Below are positions 52,887-61,323 of a stretch of 64,000 bases of DNA, one piece after another; position 1 is the stretch's first letter, and every line of letters starts with the position of its first letter. Origin of the DNA: Diaphorobacter caeni (lineage in GTDB: Bacteria > Pseudomonadota > Gammaproteobacteria > Burkholderiales > Burkholderiaceae_C); the NCBI RefSeq assembly GCF_015354245.1, contig NZ_JADKYZ010000001.1:372001-436000 (forward strand), given 5' to 3'. The translations under genes and the position numbers were made by a program. The notes beneath the pieces were generated by a model. It had not been told where the DNA came from. It saw nothing but the letters and a program-made list of their open reading frames with translations, and searched no databases.

Positions 52887-54074
52887 TTATTTGGAGAGCA
52901 ACCGCATGGCCTCCTCCAGTCCCTTCAAGGACAGCGGATACATGCGATGGCCCATCAGTTGCTGAATGATGCTGATGCTTTGGCGATATTCCCACACGCC
53001 TTGGGGCTCGGGATTGATCCACGCGAATTTGGGAAACGCATGTGTAAGCCGCTGCAACCACTCGGCGCCGGGTTCCTCGTTGTTGTATTCCACGCTGCCG
53101 CCGGGTTGCAGAATCTCGTAGGGGCTCATGGTCGCATCGCCGACGAAGATCAGTTTGTAGTCCTTGTTGTACTTGCGGATGATGTCCCAGGTGGGATATT
53201 TCTCGGCGAAGCGGCGGCGGTTGTTCTTCCACATGAAGTCGTAGACGCAATTGTGGAAGTAATAGAACTCCAGATGCTTGAATTCGGTCTTCACGGCCGA
53301 AAAAAGTTCTTCCACGCGCTTGATGTGCTCGTCCATCGTGCCGCCCACGTCCATGAGCAGCAGCACCTTCACGTTGTTGTGGCGCTCGGGGATCATCTTG
53401 ATGTCGAGGAAGCCCGCGTTCGCCGCCGTGCTGTGGATGGTGTCAGGCAGGTCGAGCTCGAGCTCGTTGCCCTCGCGCGCGAACTTGCGCAAGCGTCGCA
53501 GCGCCACCTTGATGTTGCGCGTGCCCAGCTCCTGCGTGTCGTCGTAGTCCTTGTAGGCGCGCTGCTCCCAGACCTTCACCGCGCTCTTGTTCTTGCCAGG
53601 GCCGCCGATGCGTATGCCCTGCGGGTTGTAGCCGCCGTGGCCGAAGGGGCTGGTGCCGTTGGTGCCGATCCACTTGTTGCCGCCCTCGTGGCGTTCCTTC
53701 TGCTCTTCGAGGCGCTTCTTGAGCGTCTCCATGAGCTCGTCCCAGCCCATCTTCTCGATGGCCGCCATCTGCTCGGGCGAGAGCTCGCGCTCCAGCGTCT
53801 TGCGCAGCCATTCGAGCGGCAGCTCCTTGGTCAGATCGGCGATCATCTCCACGCCCTTGAAGTAGGCGGAGAACGCGCGGTCGAACTTGTCGAAGTGCTT
53901 TTCGTCCTTGACGAGGATGGTGCGCGAGAGGTGGTAGAAATCGTCCAGCGCCCAGCCGTCCTCGGACTTGGGTCCGACGACGCCGGCCTCCAGCGCTTCG
54001 AGCAGCGTGAGGTATTCCTTGACCGAGACGGGCAGCTTGCCCGCGCGCAGGGTGTAGAAGAAGTCGATCAACAT
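52887..54074 (-). CDS. VWA (CoxE-like) domain protein
   Basis: This 395-residue protein has a C-terminal von Willebrand A domain with a MIDAS-like VLLLMDVGGTMDEH, where DxGxT replaces the classical DxSxS, and a helical N-terminal half. Such proteins pair with MoxR AAA ATPases to insert metal ions or remodel enzymes; a MoxR gene lies about 0.4 kb upstream on the same strand. It ends 7 bp before tamA, so it might be cotranscribed with tamAB. Confidence 0.87.
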   Translation of the reverse strand: MLIDFFYTLRAGKLPVSVKEYLTLLEALEAGVVGPKSEDGWALDDFYHLSRTILVKDEKHFDKFDRAFSAYFKGVEMIADLTKELPLEWLRKTLERELSPEQMAAIEKMGWDELMETLKKRLEEQKERHEGGNKWIGTNGTSPFGHGGYNPQGIRIGGPGKNKSAVKVWEQRAYKDYDDTQELGTRNIKVALRRLRKFAREGNELELDLPDTIHSTAANAGFLDIKMIPERHNNVKVLLLMDVGGTMDEHIKRVEELFSAVKTEFKHLEFYYFHNCVYDFMWKNNRRRFAEKYPTWDIIRKYNKDYKLIFVGDATMSPYEILQPGGSVEYNNEEPGAEWLQRLTHAFPKFAWINPEPQGVWEYRQSISIIQQLMGHRMYPLSLKGLEEAMRLLSK

Positions 54075-54228
54075 ACTGGCTTCTCTTGGTTGGGGCGTGG
54101 TGAGGAGGGCGCTGCCTTCGTCACGAGAAGGCCCGCCGCCGTCACACCGGCCCAGTAGGACGTTAAATCGAAAAACGCCGTTCCGGCGTAGGGCATTGCC
54201 GCAGATTGCACGGCAGGCTTGCCTGCGG

Positions 54229-54447
54229 TCACTTGCCTCTGGAGCCGCGCCAGCGGCGCGCCAGATTCAGGCCGACACCGCCGCCCAAGCCCACCAGCGC
54301 GATCGCGAGAATGCTGCGCGTGTCGTAGCCCTGGGAGAAGATGTCCAGCCCCATCACGTAGCCGATGCCGAAGCCGAGCAGCGCGCCGCCCAGAAAGCCC
54401 ACGGCGTCCGTCGCCCCTTCGGCGAGCAGGCGTTTGGCGTCGCTCAT
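54229..54447 (-). CDS. Small two-helix membrane protein
   Basis: This 72-residue protein has two hydrophobic segments (AVGFLGGALLGFGIGYVMGL and ILAIALVGLGGGVGLNLA) and a basic C-terminus. Function unknown. It lies between the MoxR and VWA genes on the same strand, 13 bp after MoxR, suggesting it belongs to that unit. Confidence 0.7.
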   Translation of the reverse strand: MSDAKRLLAEGATDAVGFLGGALLGFGIGYVMGLDIFSQGYDTRSILAIALVGLGGGVGLNLARRWRGSRGK

Positions 54448-54460
54448 GCCTGGCCCGCCA

Positions 54461-55315
54461 TCAGCGGTTGCGCTGGTTCATGAACACCAGCTTCTCGAAC
54501 AGGCTCACGTCCTGCTCGTTCTTGAGCAGCGCGCCCACCAGCGGGGGCACGCTGACCTTGTTGTCGGCGCTCTGCAGCGCTTCCATCGGAATCTCCTCGG
54601 CGACCAGCAGCTTGAGCCAGTCGATGAGCTCGCTGGTCGAGGGCTTCTTCTTGAGACCGGGCAGGTTGCGGATGTCGTAGAAGGTCTTCATCGCCACCGT
54701 GAGCAGCTCGGCCTTGAGCGTGGGGAAGTGCACATGCACGATCTGGCGCATGGTGTCCGCGTCGGGGAACTTGATGTAGTGGAAGAAGCAGCGGCGCAGG
54801 AAGGCGTCGGGCAGTTCCTTCTCGTTGTTCGAGGTGATGAACACCAGCGGACGGTGCTTGGCCTTGATCAGCTCGCGCGTCTCGTAGCAGTAGAACTCCA
54901 TGCGGTCGAGTTCGCGCAGCAGGTCGTTTGGAAACTCGATATCCGCCTTGTCGATTTCATCGATCAGCAAGGCCACTGGCTGATCGGCAGTGAATGCCTG
55001 CCAGAGAACGCCCTGGACAATGTAATTGCGAATATCTTTGACGCGTTCGCTGCTTTCCGCGTCGCCCAATTGGCTGTCACGCAAACGGCTTACCGCGTCA
55101 TATTCGTATAAACCCTGCTGGGCCTTGGTCGTGGATTTGATGTGCCATTGCAACAATGGGAGATTCAATTCGCTGGCGACTTCCTCGGCGAGCATGGTTT
55201 TGCCGGTGCCGGGTTCGCCCTTGACGAGCAATGGCCTTTGCAGCGCCATTGCTGCATTCACAGCGAGTTTCAAATCCTGGGTGGCGACGTAATTCTGTGA
55301 ACCTTGGAATTTCAT
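54461..55315 (-). CDS. MoxR-family AAA+ ATPase
   Basis: This 284-residue ATPase has Walker A GEPGTGKT (33-40), Walker B VALLIDEIDKAD, a sensor segment FITSNNEKELPDAFLRRC with the arginine finger region, and the C-terminal lid. It should work as a chaperone with the VWA protein encoded downstream. The gene is divergent from cytochrome c4, with about 126 bp between them. Confidence 0.93.
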   Translation of the reverse strand: MKFQGSQNYVATQDLKLAVNAAMALQRPLLVKGEPGTGKTMLAEEVASELNLPLLQWHIKSTTKAQQGLYEYDAVSRLRDSQLGDAESSERVKDIRNYIVQGVLWQAFTADQPVALLIDEIDKADIEFPNDLLRELDRMEFYCYETRELIKAKHRPLVFITSNNEKELPDAFLRRCFFHYIKFPDADTMRQIVHVHFPTLKAELLTVAMKTFYDIRNLPGLKKKPSTSELIDWLKLLVAEEIPMEALQSADNKVSVPPLVGALLKNEQDVSLFEKLVFMNQRNR

Positions 55316-55365
55316 GGGCCGTAATTGAGGGAAATCGTTGATGAATATGCTTGACAGGGGCTGGC

Positions 55366-55371
55366 TATAAT
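55366..55371 (+). promoter_or_regulatory. Candidate -10 element for cytochrome c4 gene
   Basis: A perfect TATAAT lies 76 bp before the start codon. The nearby TTGACA (55351) is only 9 bp upstream of it and cannot be its -35 partner, so promoter strength is uncertain. Confidence 0.4.
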
Positions 55372-55441
55372 CGCAAAACCCTTAGGTAGAGCGCCTGCAA
55401 GAGGCTGGGACAACTCACTTAATATAGATTGTGCGCGGAAA

Positions 55442-56101
55442 ATGAAAAGAACGCTTACCACGATATTCGGCTTGGTTGTCGCGTGCGCGACGGGCCTTGT
55501 TCAAGCCCAGGAGATCAAGGGAGATGCGAAGGCCGGTGAAGGCAAGATCGCCATGTGCATCGGCTGCCACGGCATCGTCGGCTATCAGGCCACGTTCCCC
55601 GAGGTGTACCGCGTGCCGATGATTTCGGGCCAGAGCGCCAAGTACATCGTCAACGCGCTGACTGACTACAAGAAGGGCGAGCGCAAGCATCCGACCATGC
55701 GCGGCATCGCCGATTCGCTCTCCGAGCAGGACATGGCCGACGTGGCAGCGTTCTACTCGACCCACACCAAGAACCCCCAGCCCGTGCCGGACAAGGCCCG
55801 CGAGCCGAGCGCCCAAGTCGCGCAGCTGCTGCAGAAGGGCGCCTGCGTGTCCTGCCACGGCGACAACTTCTCCAAGGCCATCGACCCGTCCTACCCCAAG
55901 CTGGCCGGTCAGCACAAGGACTACCTGTACTCCGCGCTGCGCTCATACAAGACGGAGACCAACCCCATCGGTGGTCGCACCAACGCGATCATGGCGGGCA
56001 TGGCCAAGCAGTTCACGAATGCCGAGCTCAAGGAGCTGGCTGGCTACATCAGCTCGCTGCCGGGCGAACTCCAGACGATTCCGGAATCGCGCTTCCGCTG
56101 A
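55442..56101 (+). CDS. Cytochrome c4-type diheme protein
   Basis: This periplasmic electron carrier of 219 residues has a signal peptide ending VQAQ and two c-type heme sites, CIGCH (39-43) and CVSCH (135-139), one in each of two similar halves. Distal methionines are suggested by MSGMA-like segments (KHPTMRGIAD, NAIMAGMAK). It passes electrons from the bc1 complex to terminal oxidases. A terminator follows. Confidence 0.93.
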   Translation: MKRTLTTIFGLVVACATGLVQAQEIKGDAKAGEGKIAMCIGCHGIVGYQATFPEVYRVPMISGQSAKYIVNALTDYKKGERKHPTMRGIADSLSEQDMADVAAFYSTHTKNPQPVPDKAREPSAQVAQLLQKGACVSCHGDNFSKAIDPSYPKLAGQHKDYLYSALRSYKTETNPIGGRTNAIMAGMAKQFTNAELKELAGYISSLPGELQTIPESRFR

Positions 56102-56123
56102 TCGACTCCGACTGCCATTCGAC

Positions 56124-56158
56124 AAAGGCCTGCAGATCCTGAAGATCGCGGGCCTTTT
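56124..56158 (+). terminator. Intrinsic terminator after cytochrome c4
   Basis: AAAGGCC pairs with GGCCTTT around a 20-base loop that can itself pair partly (GATC/GATC), followed by a T-rich tract. Confidence 0.75.
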
Positions 56159-56708
56159 CTCTTTGTCTTTCTCTTTCCGCCAAATGTTTGCATGCGCCAT
56201 TCTGGCAAGCTTTGGTGCGGTATCGGGATGCAACCCTGCCCACAGGCGCGCGACTGCCTAGAATCGCCCGCATGATTCGTCGCCTCCCTCCATCCACGAT
56301 CTGTGCGCCGCAGCCAATGTCTGCGAGCCGCCGCAGGCGCGTGCGCGAATCGCAAAGGATGGGTGTTCTGAAACCAGCGGCACGGGCCTCAGATTTCTGA
56401 GCCCGACGGTTTCCGGCGCTTTCTTTTCGCTCGACCGCCGGGCTTCTTCATTTCCCTGTTCATCTGCACGGGTTGCCGCCGAGTGATCGGCCGGGGTGCG
56501 TCTTTATGTGTGTCAAGAAACACACATTCAGGGTTGCCCCTCATTCAACTCCTGTCGCCAGAGGTGAACAGTCATATTCAATGAAGACGCGGAACCTGTG
56601 GGTGAGATGACTATCGCCCCTGCGGTACGGACAGTCTTCATGGGTTTGCCGGAAAAAGGCCTGCACAGGCTCGACAGGGCAGGCCGATTTCCTGAAGGAG
56701 GGACGAGT
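56159..56708. other. Intergenic stretch with three hairpins
   Basis: No credible protein lies in these 550 bp. Hairpins are seen at 56384-56404 (GGGC-TCAG/CTGA-GCCC, one bulge), 56413-56441 (CCGGCG/CGCCGG) and 56507-56526 (TGTGTGT/ACACACA). They may be transcription signals or a small RNA; no clear promoter was seen. Confidence 0.4.
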
Positions 56709-57650
56709 ATGCGTATCCAGACCATTGCTGCATTGACCGATTTTTCGACCCAGGCCGAACAGGCGCTGGACCGGGCCGCGCTGTTGGCGGCAGAGCACCA
56801 GGCGGTGCTGTGGCTCGTCTACGCAGCGGACGAGCAGGACCCGCGCTTCGTGAGCCCGCAGGCGCGACTGGAGCAGCGTGCCCGCCAGCTGGCGCGTCGT
56901 CACGGTATCGACGTGGTTGCGCGCGAGTTCGACGGCTATCAAGGCCTTGCCGAGCGCGCGATGGCCGTGGCGAGTGGAGCCGACCTGCTGGTGCTCGACC
57001 GGCGCGATGATCGCCAATGGAGCAAGCCCTGGCGTGGCGCGGCGCTCGCGCACTGCCTGCGGCACAGCCCGTGCCCGGTGCTCATCGTTCAGCAGGCTCC
57101 CGGTCCGTTGGAGGATGCCGCAGGTGCCACCAGCTCGGCCAGTTCCGCGTATGCGCGCATGCTGGTGGCCGTTGACGGCACGCAGCGCGCGCGTGACGTG
57201 CTGCACTTCGCGGCAGGTCTGCAGCGCAGCACGGCGGTCGATCTGTTCCAGGCGCGCGATGCGGGCATATCCGGCGTCAAGGAAGAGCAGGAGTTCGAAG
57301 TGCTCGAGCGGATGCGCGACGAGCTCAAGCGCGAGACGGCGGAGCAGCGCCGTCTGCGCATCAAGGATGCCGACGACGCCCGCCGCAACCGCGTGGACAG
57401 CCAGAACGGCACGCGCGACGTGACCCGTCAGATCATGGTGCAGCAGCAGCGTTCGGGGGCCGACCTGATCGTGGTGGGTGCCACCCGCAACCACTGGATC
57501 GACAACTGGGCGCTCGGCACGCGCGCCACGCGCCTGTCGACGATGGTGTCCTGCGACGTGCTGGTCTGCGGACAGTTGCCGCAGGAGCGCGAACGCCCGC
57601 GCCCCATCGAGCTGAGCGGCCGCAAGGGCTGGCTGCAGTTCCGGTTCTGA
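56709..57650 (+). CDS. Tandem universal stress protein (UspA family)
   Basis: This 313-residue cytosolic protein has two Usp domains. The first (1-130) begins IQTIAALTDFSTQAEQALDRA and ends HSPCPVLIV; the second (about 145-290) begins YARMLVAVDGTQRARDVL and has the ATP-binding-like VGATRNHWIDNWALGTRATRLS. A long charged helix joins parts of the second domain. The ATG at 56709 follows GGAGGG; an ORF to 56598 lacks family sequence. It ends 7 bp before the convergent DUF1841 stop. Confidence 0.87.
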   Translation: MRIQTIAALTDFSTQAEQALDRAALLAAEHQAVLWLVYAADEQDPRFVSPQARLEQRARQLARRHGIDVVAREFDGYQGLAERAMAVASGADLLVLDRRDDRQWSKPWRGAALAHCLRHSPCPVLIVQQAPGPLEDAAGATSSASSAYARMLVAVDGTQRARDVLHFAAGLQRSTAVDLFQARDAGISGVKEEQEFEVLERMRDELKRETAEQRRLRIKDADDARRNRVDSQNGTRDVTRQIMVQQQRSGADLIVVGATRNHWIDNWALGTRATRLSTMVSCDVLVCGQLPQERERPRPIELSGRKGWLQFRF

Positions 57651-57657
57651 GCGGCCT

Positions 57658-58092
57658 TCAGTCCTTCGTGGCGCGGCGCTGGACCGCCGCCACGTAGGCC
57701 TCGCCGTCTGGGGGGCGGCCCGAGCGCTGGCTCTCCCACAGCATGGTGCCGAGGCACTCCATCGCGGCGTGGTGCGCGTCGTGCAGTGAGTCGAGGCGCT
57801 TGGACAGCAGCTCCACCGCCTGGCGGATCCCGCGTGGCTGGTCGATGCTGCATTGCTCGCTGATCGACAGGTGCATCGACAGGTGCAGAAACGGATTCGT
57901 GCGATCCGGCGTCTCGTCGTAGTCGCGCTTCACGGCCGCTTCGACATCGAGCAGTTCTTCACGGTATTCGGGATGCTCGGCTATCCACAGAGCGGCCAGC
58001 GTTTCGATGGCTTCCATGGGCTGATTGGCTTGTTGCTTGGCATAGGCGCCGCAGAAGAAGCGACGCACATCGGCTTGGGACGGGTTGAACAT
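57658..58092 (-). CDS. DUF1841 family protein
   Basis: This 144-residue soluble protein has the DUF1841 pattern: an N-terminal FNPSQADVRRFFCGAYAKQ, the NPFLHLSMHLSISEQ helix and ALRR-like C-terminal helices. Function unknown. The Met at 58092 is the family start; the frame continues upstream into the DnaA-box array, which is not protein. Confidence 0.85.
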   Translation of the reverse strand: MFNPSQADVRRFFCGAYAKQQANQPMEAIETLAALWIAEHPEYREELLDVEAAVKRDYDETPDRTNPFLHLSMHLSISEQCSIDQPRGIRQAVELLSKRLDSLHDAHHAAMECLGTMLWESQRSGRPPDGEAYVAAVQRRATKD

Positions 58093-58270
58093 GATGGCGG
58101 GCAGGTTAGCACGACAGCAAGGGCCTTGCCGATGACATGGCTCGGCACCGGTCACCGCCTTTGCCGCGACGGCGCGGCTCCAGCGGCATGCACTGGAACA
58201 GGTGCATGCGATGGTCGGTCCGCGCACTGGATGGCGTGTGGGAGGGAAGGGCCGCAGAAGTGGCCCACAG

Positions 58271-58820
58271 TTATCCCTCTGCTGGCTGGACAGGCGTGTG
58301 GATAAGCCGGTACAACTGCTGTATGATCCACTCAAGTGGTTGATTTTCAATGTTTTTCGGTGTATTGCTTAATTTTTGATCAACACAGCCGGACTTGTGC
58401 CCGCCCACGTTGGACAGGCTTGTGGATAACTGTGGACAAGACTTGTATGGGGCATGCAAGTCATTGATTTCAAAGCAACTTGCATGCGCTGCTTAAAAAA
58501 TGAGCGATGCGGAGGCCGGGGTTGCTCAATTTTTGGGCAATCTTCGAATTCCTGCAAAACCTCGCATGCATCCTCGATTTATCCCTTGTTTTGCTGGACA
58601 AGCATGTGGATAAGCCTGAACTACTGCTGTACGGCGAATGCAAGTGCTTGATTGGCAAGGATTTCATATGTGCTGCTCAATTATTGAGCAACACAGCATC
58701 ACTTATCCCATGCGGCTGCGGACAGACTTGTGGATAAGCTTGGGCAAGTCTTGTACGGCGCTGCCAAGTGATTGATTTGCAAAGGAAAGTGATCTACTGC
58801 TTAATTCGTGAGCAGTCTTG
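58271..58820. repeat. Degenerate tandem repeat array with four perfect DnaA boxes
   Basis: Four units carry an exact TGTGGATAA (complement TTATCCACA) at 58297, 58421, 58605 and 58729; spacings are 124, 184 and 124 bp. Each is preceded by a GGACA motif and followed at similar distances by CTTGTA, CAAGTGATTGATT-like sequence and a GCTCAAT/ATTGAGC-type palindrome (perfect at about 58673-58689). TTATCCC sites occur between them. No protein or replication gene is inside the array. It may titrate DnaA or bind another factor. Confidence 0.8.
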
Positions 58821-58934
58821 AGGGGGCGAGCGCCTCTGAGTGGACTCCAAACGGGAGCCTGTGGCCACGACGATTGGATGCGTTGAGTTGGCCACGCTCT
58901 GATAGGTTCTCAGAGCATGTCAGCGCGAATTCGC

Positions 58935-59714
58935 TCACCTGCGCCGAGTCACCATCAACCGCGATATCGCCTGCGATGTCTGCAGCAGCTGCGGCAGCAG
59001 TTCGTCCTTCATCAGCTCCACACTGGTCCGGTTCGACTGCCCGCTGATGTTGAGCGCGGCGATGACGTTGCCTGCGCGGTCCTTGATGGGGGCGGCGATG
59101 GAAGTGAGACCTTCTTCGAGTTCCTGATTGAGCAGGCACCAGCCCTGTTCGCGGGCTTCGCGGATGCGCTCGAGGAGCGTGGCGTCGTCCATCGTGGTGT
59201 ATGGCGTGTATTGCTTGCGCGGCAGGCGGGCGAGGCGCTCTTTCAGTTCGTCTTCGGGCAGGGCGCCGAGCAGCACTCGGCCCAGCGATGTCCAGAACGC
59301 GGGCAGGCGCGAGCCGACCGAGAGGTTGGTGCTCATGATCTTGTGGGTGTGCACGCGCAGCACGTAGACGATTTCCAGATCGTCGAGCACGGCGGTGGAG
59401 CAGGACTCATGCACCTTTTCCACGAGCTGGTCCATGAGCGGCTCGGCCAGGTCCCACATCGGCATCGAGGTGAGGTAGGCGAACCCGAGGTCGAGGATCT
59501 TGGGCGTGAGGCGGAAATGCCGCTCGTCGCTCGTCACATAACCCAGCGTCTGCAGCGTGAGCAGGATGCGCCGCGCTCCGGCGCGGGTGAGGCCGGTCTG
59601 GGCGGCCACTTCACTCAGAGTCTGTTCGGGCGCATTGGCGTTGAAGGAACGGATCACTTCCAGCCCTCGGGCGAAGGATTGGACGTAGGTATCGCCGGGT
59701 GTGGGTGCTGTCAT
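58935..59714 (-). CDS. pcaR: IclR-family regulator of the pca genes (PcaR-like)
   Basis: This 259-residue regulator has an N-terminal winged helix (QTLSEVAAQTGLTRAGARRILLTL) and the IclR effector domain. It resembles the PcaR/PobR group that activates beta-ketoadipate genes in response to beta-ketoadipate or related acids. It is divergent from pcaI with about 210 bp between, including the palindromic sites at 59822-59851. Confidence 0.88.
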   Translation of the reverse strand: MTAPTPGDTYVQSFARGLEVIRSFNANAPEQTLSEVAAQTGLTRAGARRILLTLQTLGYVTSDERHFRLTPKILDLGFAYLTSMPMWDLAEPLMDQLVEKVHESCSTAVLDDLEIVYVLRVHTHKIMSTNLSVGSRLPAFWTSLGRVLLGALPEDELKERLARLPRKQYTPYTTMDDATLLERIREAREQGWCLLNQELEEGLTSIAAPIKDRAGNVIAALNISGQSNRTSVELMKDELLPQLLQTSQAISRLMVTRRR

Positions 59715-59821
59715 GGATGAATTTTCCCGTCATTTGCCTGTAGGACAGGCTGATTCCAAGGGTTATCCCTAGGCGTTTGCCATTGTCGGGCAACAGCTTC
59801 GCGTCCTAAAATTCATTATAC

Positions 59822-59851
59822 GAACATTTGTTCTTACTGCGAACATTTTTC
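59822..59851. promoter_or_regulatory. Candidate IclR/PcaR operator
   Basis: GAAC-ATTT-GTTC (59822-59833) is a palindrome with complementary arms, followed one-and-a-half to two helical turns later by a half-site GAACATTTTTC (59841). It lies in the pcaR-pcaI intergenic region, where such regulators bind. Confidence 0.6.
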
Positions 59852-59925
59852 AAAATTCCAGATTCAGATTCCACGGTCGGGCGCTGGTCCGGCACTTTCT
59901 TCAACTTCTCCATCCCCTTCAAGGC

Positions 59926-60621
59926 ATGATCAACAAGATTGCGGACTCAGTGGCCCAGGCCCTGCAAGGCATCCAGGACGGTGCCACGGTATTGATCGGC
60001 GGGTTCGGCACGGCCGGCATCCCCGGTGAACTCATTGATGGTCTGATCGAGCAGGGCGCGCGCGATCTCACCGTGGTCAACAACAACGCGGGCAATGGCG
60101 ATGCCGGTCTGGCCGCGCTGCTCAAGGCGGGCCGGGTGCGCAAGATCCTGTGCAGCTTCCCGCGTCAGGCGGACAGCTATGTGTTCGACGAGCTGTACCG
60201 CAGCGGCAAGCTGGAGCTGGAGCTGGTGCCCCAGGGCAATCTCGCCGAGCGTCTGCGCGCGGCCGGTGCCGGTGTGGGCGCGTTCTTCTGCCCCACATCC
60301 TTCGGCACCGAACTCGCCAATGGCAAGGAAACCCGCGAGATCAATGGCCGTCAGTACGTGCTGGAGTACCCGATCCATGGCGACGTGGCGCTGATCAAGG
60401 CCGAGGCGGGCGACCGCTGGGGCAACCTGACCTACCGCAAGGCAGCGCGCAACTTCGGTCCCGTGATGGCGACGGCCGCCAAGCGCACGATCGCCTCGGT
60501 GCACGAGATCGCCGAGCTCGGCGCGCTCGATCCCGAGAACATCGTCACCCCGGGCATCTTCGTGAGCAAGATCGTCAAGATCGAGCGTGTGGCCACACAG
60601 GCCGGCGGCTTCAAGAAGTAA
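59926..60621 (+). CDS. pcaI: 3-oxoadipate CoA-transferase subunit A
   Basis: This 231-residue subunit A of the CoA-transferase moves CoA from succinyl-CoA to 3-oxoadipate. The family motif GGFGTAGIPGELI near residue 25 and NNNAGNGDAGLAALL are visible, and the fold ends TPGIFVSKIVKIE. pcaJ follows after 10 bp; the two subunits form the active complex. Confidence 0.93.
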   Translation: MINKIADSVAQALQGIQDGATVLIGGFGTAGIPGELIDGLIEQGARDLTVVNNNAGNGDAGLAALLKAGRVRKILCSFPRQADSYVFDELYRSGKLELELVPQGNLAERLRAAGAGVGAFFCPTSFGTELANGKETREINGRQYVLEYPIHGDVALIKAEAGDRWGNLTYRKAARNFGPVMATAAKRTIASVHEIAELGALDPENIVTPGIFVSKIVKIERVATQAGGFKK

Positions 60622-60631
60622 GGAAACCATC

Positions 60632-61279
60632 GTGAGCAACTACACAAAACGTTCCAAGGACGAACTGGCGAAGCGCGTGGCACAGGACATCCATGACGGT
60701 GCCTATGTGAATCTGGGCATCGGTCAGCCGACGCTGGTGGCCAACCACATTCCCGAAGGCCGCGAGGTCATTCTGCAAAGCGAGAACGGCATCCTCGGCA
60801 TGGGCCCGGCACCGGCGGCGGGCGAGGAAGACTACGACCTGATCAATGCCGGCAAGCAGCCGGTGACGCTGCTCGCGGGGGGCGCGTTCTTTCATCACGC
60901 CGACAGCTTTTCGATGATGCGCGGCGGCCATCTCGACATCTGCGTGCTCGGCGCCTTTCAGGTGTCGGAGACCGGTGACCTCGCCAACTGGAGCACGGGC
61001 GAGCCCGGCGCGATTCCCGCCGTGGGCGGTGCGATGGATCTGGCCATCGGCGCCAAGCAGACCTGGGTGATGATGGACTTGCTCACCAAGAAGGGCGAGA
61101 GCAAGATCGTCAAGCAATGCAGCTATCCACTGACCGGCATCGGCTGCGTCAAGCGCATCTACACCGATCTGGCCACGCTGGCTTGCACGGACAAGGGCCT
61201 CACGCTGATCGACAAGGTCGAGGGCCTGGAGCTCGCCGAACTCGAGAAGCTGGTGGGCCTGCCGATCAAGGCGGCCTGA
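60632..61279 (+). CDS. pcaJ: 3-oxoadipate CoA-transferase subunit B
   Basis: This 215-residue subunit B carries the catalytic glutamate, Glu51, in SENGILGMG, which forms the CoA thioester. The GTG start at 60632 follows AAGGAAA; the frame extends upstream into pcaI without support. It matches SctB-type sequences through GGAFFHHADSFSMMRGG. Confidence 0.93.
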   Translation: MSNYTKRSKDELAKRVAQDIHDGAYVNLGIGQPTLVANHIPEGREVILQSENGILGMGPAPAAGEEDYDLINAGKQPVTLLAGGAFFHHADSFSMMRGGHLDICVLGAFQVSETGDLANWSTGEPGAIPAVGGAMDLAIGAKQTWVMMDLLTKKGESKIVKQCSYPLTGIGCVKRIYTDLATLACTDKGLTLIDKVEGLELAELEKLVGLPIKAA

Positions 61280-61323
61280 GCCGGACGACCCATCATTCCA
61301 TCATTCAACGGAGACACTGAACA

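Noticed and set aside
55351-55371. TTGACA and TATAAT as one promoter for cytochrome c4
   Set aside because: They are only 9 bp apart; sigma-70 promoters need about 17.
58271-58820. Chromosomal or plasmid replication origin
   Set aside because: DnaA boxes are present, but there is no dnaA, dnaN, gyrB or rep gene and no obvious AT-rich unwinding element beside them.
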